In this document: positions 32,697 through 34,095 of the stretch, one piece after another
How the letters are laid out: each line of letters begins with the position of its first letter
Numbering within the stretch: the first letter of the stretch is position 1
From: Candidatus Pelagibacter sp.
GTDB taxonomy: Bacteria > Pseudomonadota > Alphaproteobacteria > Pelagibacterales > Pelagibacteraceae
Assembly (NCBI GenBank): GCA_028097645.1
Contig: JAOHEU010000007.1
Coordinates: 1-34,095, forward strand
Reading direction: 5' to 3'
Length of the DNA stretch: 34,095 bases
Position numbers and translations under genes: made by a program
The notes under the pieces: generated by a model
The model's input: the letters and a program-made list of their open reading frames with translations, nothing else
Database searches by the model: none
Told to the model about the DNA's origin: nothing

Positions 32697-34095
32697 ATGC
32701 TATATAGTACTATTGGAAACTATTCATTACTTTTTGGACTTATTTTTGGGTTAGTTCTTTTTTATTTTTCAGCAATAAATTTCAGAAATTCGAAAATATT
32801 AGATTCTAAAATTTTATCATTCACATTTTTACAATTTTTTTTAGTTGTGATTAGTTTCTTATGTCTAGTTTTATCATTTGTTGTATCTGATTTCAGTAAC
32901 GAAACTGTTTTTAATAATTCGCACACAACTAAACCTATTTTTTATAAAATTGCTGGAACTTGGGGGAATCATGAAGGAAGCTTATTATTGTGGCTACTTG
33001 TTTTAACATTGTTTATCCTCATTTTTTTAGTGAAGACTAAAAATCAACCTATTAAATATAGAATTTTAACTCTAGTATTTCAGCAGATCATAATTGTAGG
33101 TTTTTTTGTTTTTTTGATAAAAACATCAAATCCATTTAATCATATTTATCCAGTGCCAACAGAAGGATTGGGTCTTAATCCAATACTGCAAGATCCAGCT
33201 CTAGTTATTCATCCACCTATTTTATATTTAGGATATGTTGGATCATCTATAATCTTTTCCTCAGCTTTGGCTGCTACAAGTTTAAATTTAGTATCTAAAG
33301 AATGGGCGTCTCACATAAAGAAATGGGTGTTAAGTTCATGGGTTTTTTTAACACTAGGAATTTTATTAGGATCTATTTGGGCATATTATGAGCTAGGTTG
33401 GGGTGGCTTTTGGTTTTGGGATCCAGTTGAGAATGTTTCTCTAATGCCATGGTTAGCATTAACAACACTTTTGCACTGTATTTTGGTTTTAGAAAAAAAA
33501 TCAATCTTAACTTCTTGGGTAATAATTTTATCAATATCAACATTTGCTCTTAGTATGAGTGGTACATTTTTGGTTCGATCTGGAATTCTAAATTCTGTGC
33601 ATACTTTTGCAAATGATCCAGAAAGAGGTTTGTTTATTTTAATTTTTTTATTTTCTTTAATTTTTCTTTCATTATTTATTTTTTTCTTTTTTCATAATCC
33701 TGGCAAAAATAATCCGAGCAGTTTTTCTTTGTTAAGTAAAGAGACAGCAATAATAATTAATAATTGGTTTATGATGTATTTCTTATCTGTTGTTTTAATT
33801 GGTACTATTTATCCAATTTTTCTTGATGTTTTGTCATCCCAAAAAATATCTGTAGGACCTCCTTTTTATCATAGACTGATTATACCTTTTTTAATTCCCT
33901 TTTTATTGATTATGGCGATTGGACCAAAGTTGAAATGGATTAAATCAAACCTAGAAGATAAAATTTACTTAATTGCACTGCTAGTAATTTCAATTTTATT
34001 ATCAATTTTAATTGTTAAAAATTTTAGCTCTAACTTTTTGATAAATACGATTTTAATTTCGAGTGCTTTTTATCTATTTTTTATTACTTTGAAAG
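32697..34095 (+). CDS. ccmF: Cytochrome c heme lyase CcmF, 3' end missing
   Basis: CcmF ligates heme from CcmE to apocytochrome c, with CcmH. The frame opens at ATG 32697 (one base after ccmE) and stays open to the window's edge, about 466 codons with no stop. It shows GTWGNHEGSLLLW (about 92-104), PTEGLGLNPILQDPALVIHPPILYLGYVG (about 156-184), the WWD-type motif WGGFWFWDPVEN (235-246) and MSGTFLVRSGILNSVHTFANDPERG (about 286-310). Late in the fragment there is VGPPFYH, another conserved site. The C terminus is cut off by the window edge, so completeness cannot be judged. Confidence 0.96.
   Translation, partial: MLYSTIGNYSLLFGLIFGLVLFYFSAINFRNSKILDSKILSFTFLQFFLVVISFLCLVLSFVVSDFSNETVFNNSHTTKPIFYKIAGTWGNHEGSLLLWLLVLTLFILIFLVKTKNQPIKYRILTLVFQQIIIVGFFVFLIKTSNPFNHIYPVPTEGLGLNPILQDPALVIHPPILYLGYVGSSIIFSSALAATSLNLVSKEWASHIKKWVLSSWVFLTLGILLGSIWAYYELGWGGFWFWDPVENVSLMPWLALTTLLHCILVLEKKSILTSWVIILSISTFALSMSGTFLVRSGILNSVHTFANDPERGLFILIFLFSLIFLSLFIFFFFHNPGKNNPSSFSLLSKETAIIINNWFMMYFLSVVLIGTIYPIFLDVLSSQKISVGPPFYHRLIIPFLIPFLLIMAIGPKLKWIKSNLEDKIYLIALLVISILLSILIVKNFSSNFLINTILISSAFYLFFITLK

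Noticed and set aside
1..34095. CRISPR array, IS elements, tRNA or rRNA genes
   Set aside because: I saw no regularly spaced repeats, no transposase-like frame, and no cloverleaf or rRNA-like conserved stretch; nearly all bases are in protein-coding genes.

Overview
The window looks like a piece of a SAR11-type (Pelagibacterales) alphaproteobacterial chromosome. The grounds are strong AT richness, Lys/Asn/Ile-rich proteins, very tight packing with many 1-10 bp gene overlaps, and an alphaproteobacterial gene set (DUF2794, IalB family, YggT, heparinase II/III beside purH, cytochrome c maturation system I). The lineage is inferred from composition and gene style, not from a marker-gene comparison. 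I found no rRNA, tRNA, IS element, prophage or CRISPR array. No gene-free stretch exceeds 300 bp. The longest are 31171-31333 (163 bp, holds a long inverted repeat), 9693-9843 (151 bp) and 6461-6594 (134 bp).

Layout. 1-6460, mostly minus strand: the tail of an unidentified gene, then purH, a heparinase II/III-like gene, rpe and a YggT-like membrane gene, followed by a two-gene Na+:solute symporter unit (VC_2705-type large subunit plus DUF4212 small subunit) ending at a clear hairpin terminator. 6595-9692: an unknown gene on the plus strand, then acs with an odd Lys-rich N-terminal tail and an EVE-domain gene on the minus strand. 9844-11990: a lipoprotein metallophosphoesterase and tsaD, convergent. 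12047-15894: a tight plus-strand operon hemC-hemD-mscS-yggT-folD ending in a hairpin terminator. 15976-16443: two small membrane proteins, one with a SHOCT tail. 16446-19323, minus: an exported NAPE-PLD-like metallo-hydrolase, an exported glucose/sorbosone-dehydrogenase-like protein and an SDR lacking the catalytic Tyr.

19351-24772 is the most accessory-looking part. It holds a PhrB-like cryptochrome/photolyase, a 40-residue DUF2256 protein too short for most gene callers, a YqaA-like membrane protein, a class I glutamine amidotransferase, a GNAT acetyltransferase, a small membrane protein, a marC gene broken by a one-base frameshift in an A-run, and a second photolyase-type flavoprotein whose FAD domain is N-terminal. 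With the SDR and the sugar-dehydrogenase-like gene this forms a flavoprotein neighbourhood that may be a functional unit; it is the best candidate here for an under-described system.

24779-30762 is mostly minus strand: PsiE-like and 3-TM membrane proteins behind a perfect 24-bp palindrome, a DsbA/FrnE-like oxidoreductase, argG, an IalB-like exported protein, an aldo/keto reductase, a plus-strand Bax-inhibitor-1 gene, DUF2794 and the YciB/IspZ septation protein. 30850-34095 is plus strand: hspQ with a heat-shock-like promoter, then ccmC-ccmD-ccmE-ccmF, with ccmF running off the end.

Pathways represented: purine synthesis (PurH uses the 10-formyl-THF whose interconversion FolD catalyses), heme synthesis (HemC, HemD) and heme delivery to c-type cytochromes (CcmC-F), acetate or short-acid uptake and activation (symporter, Acs), arginine synthesis (ArgG), t6A tRNA modification (TsaD), and light-dependent DNA repair or light sensing.
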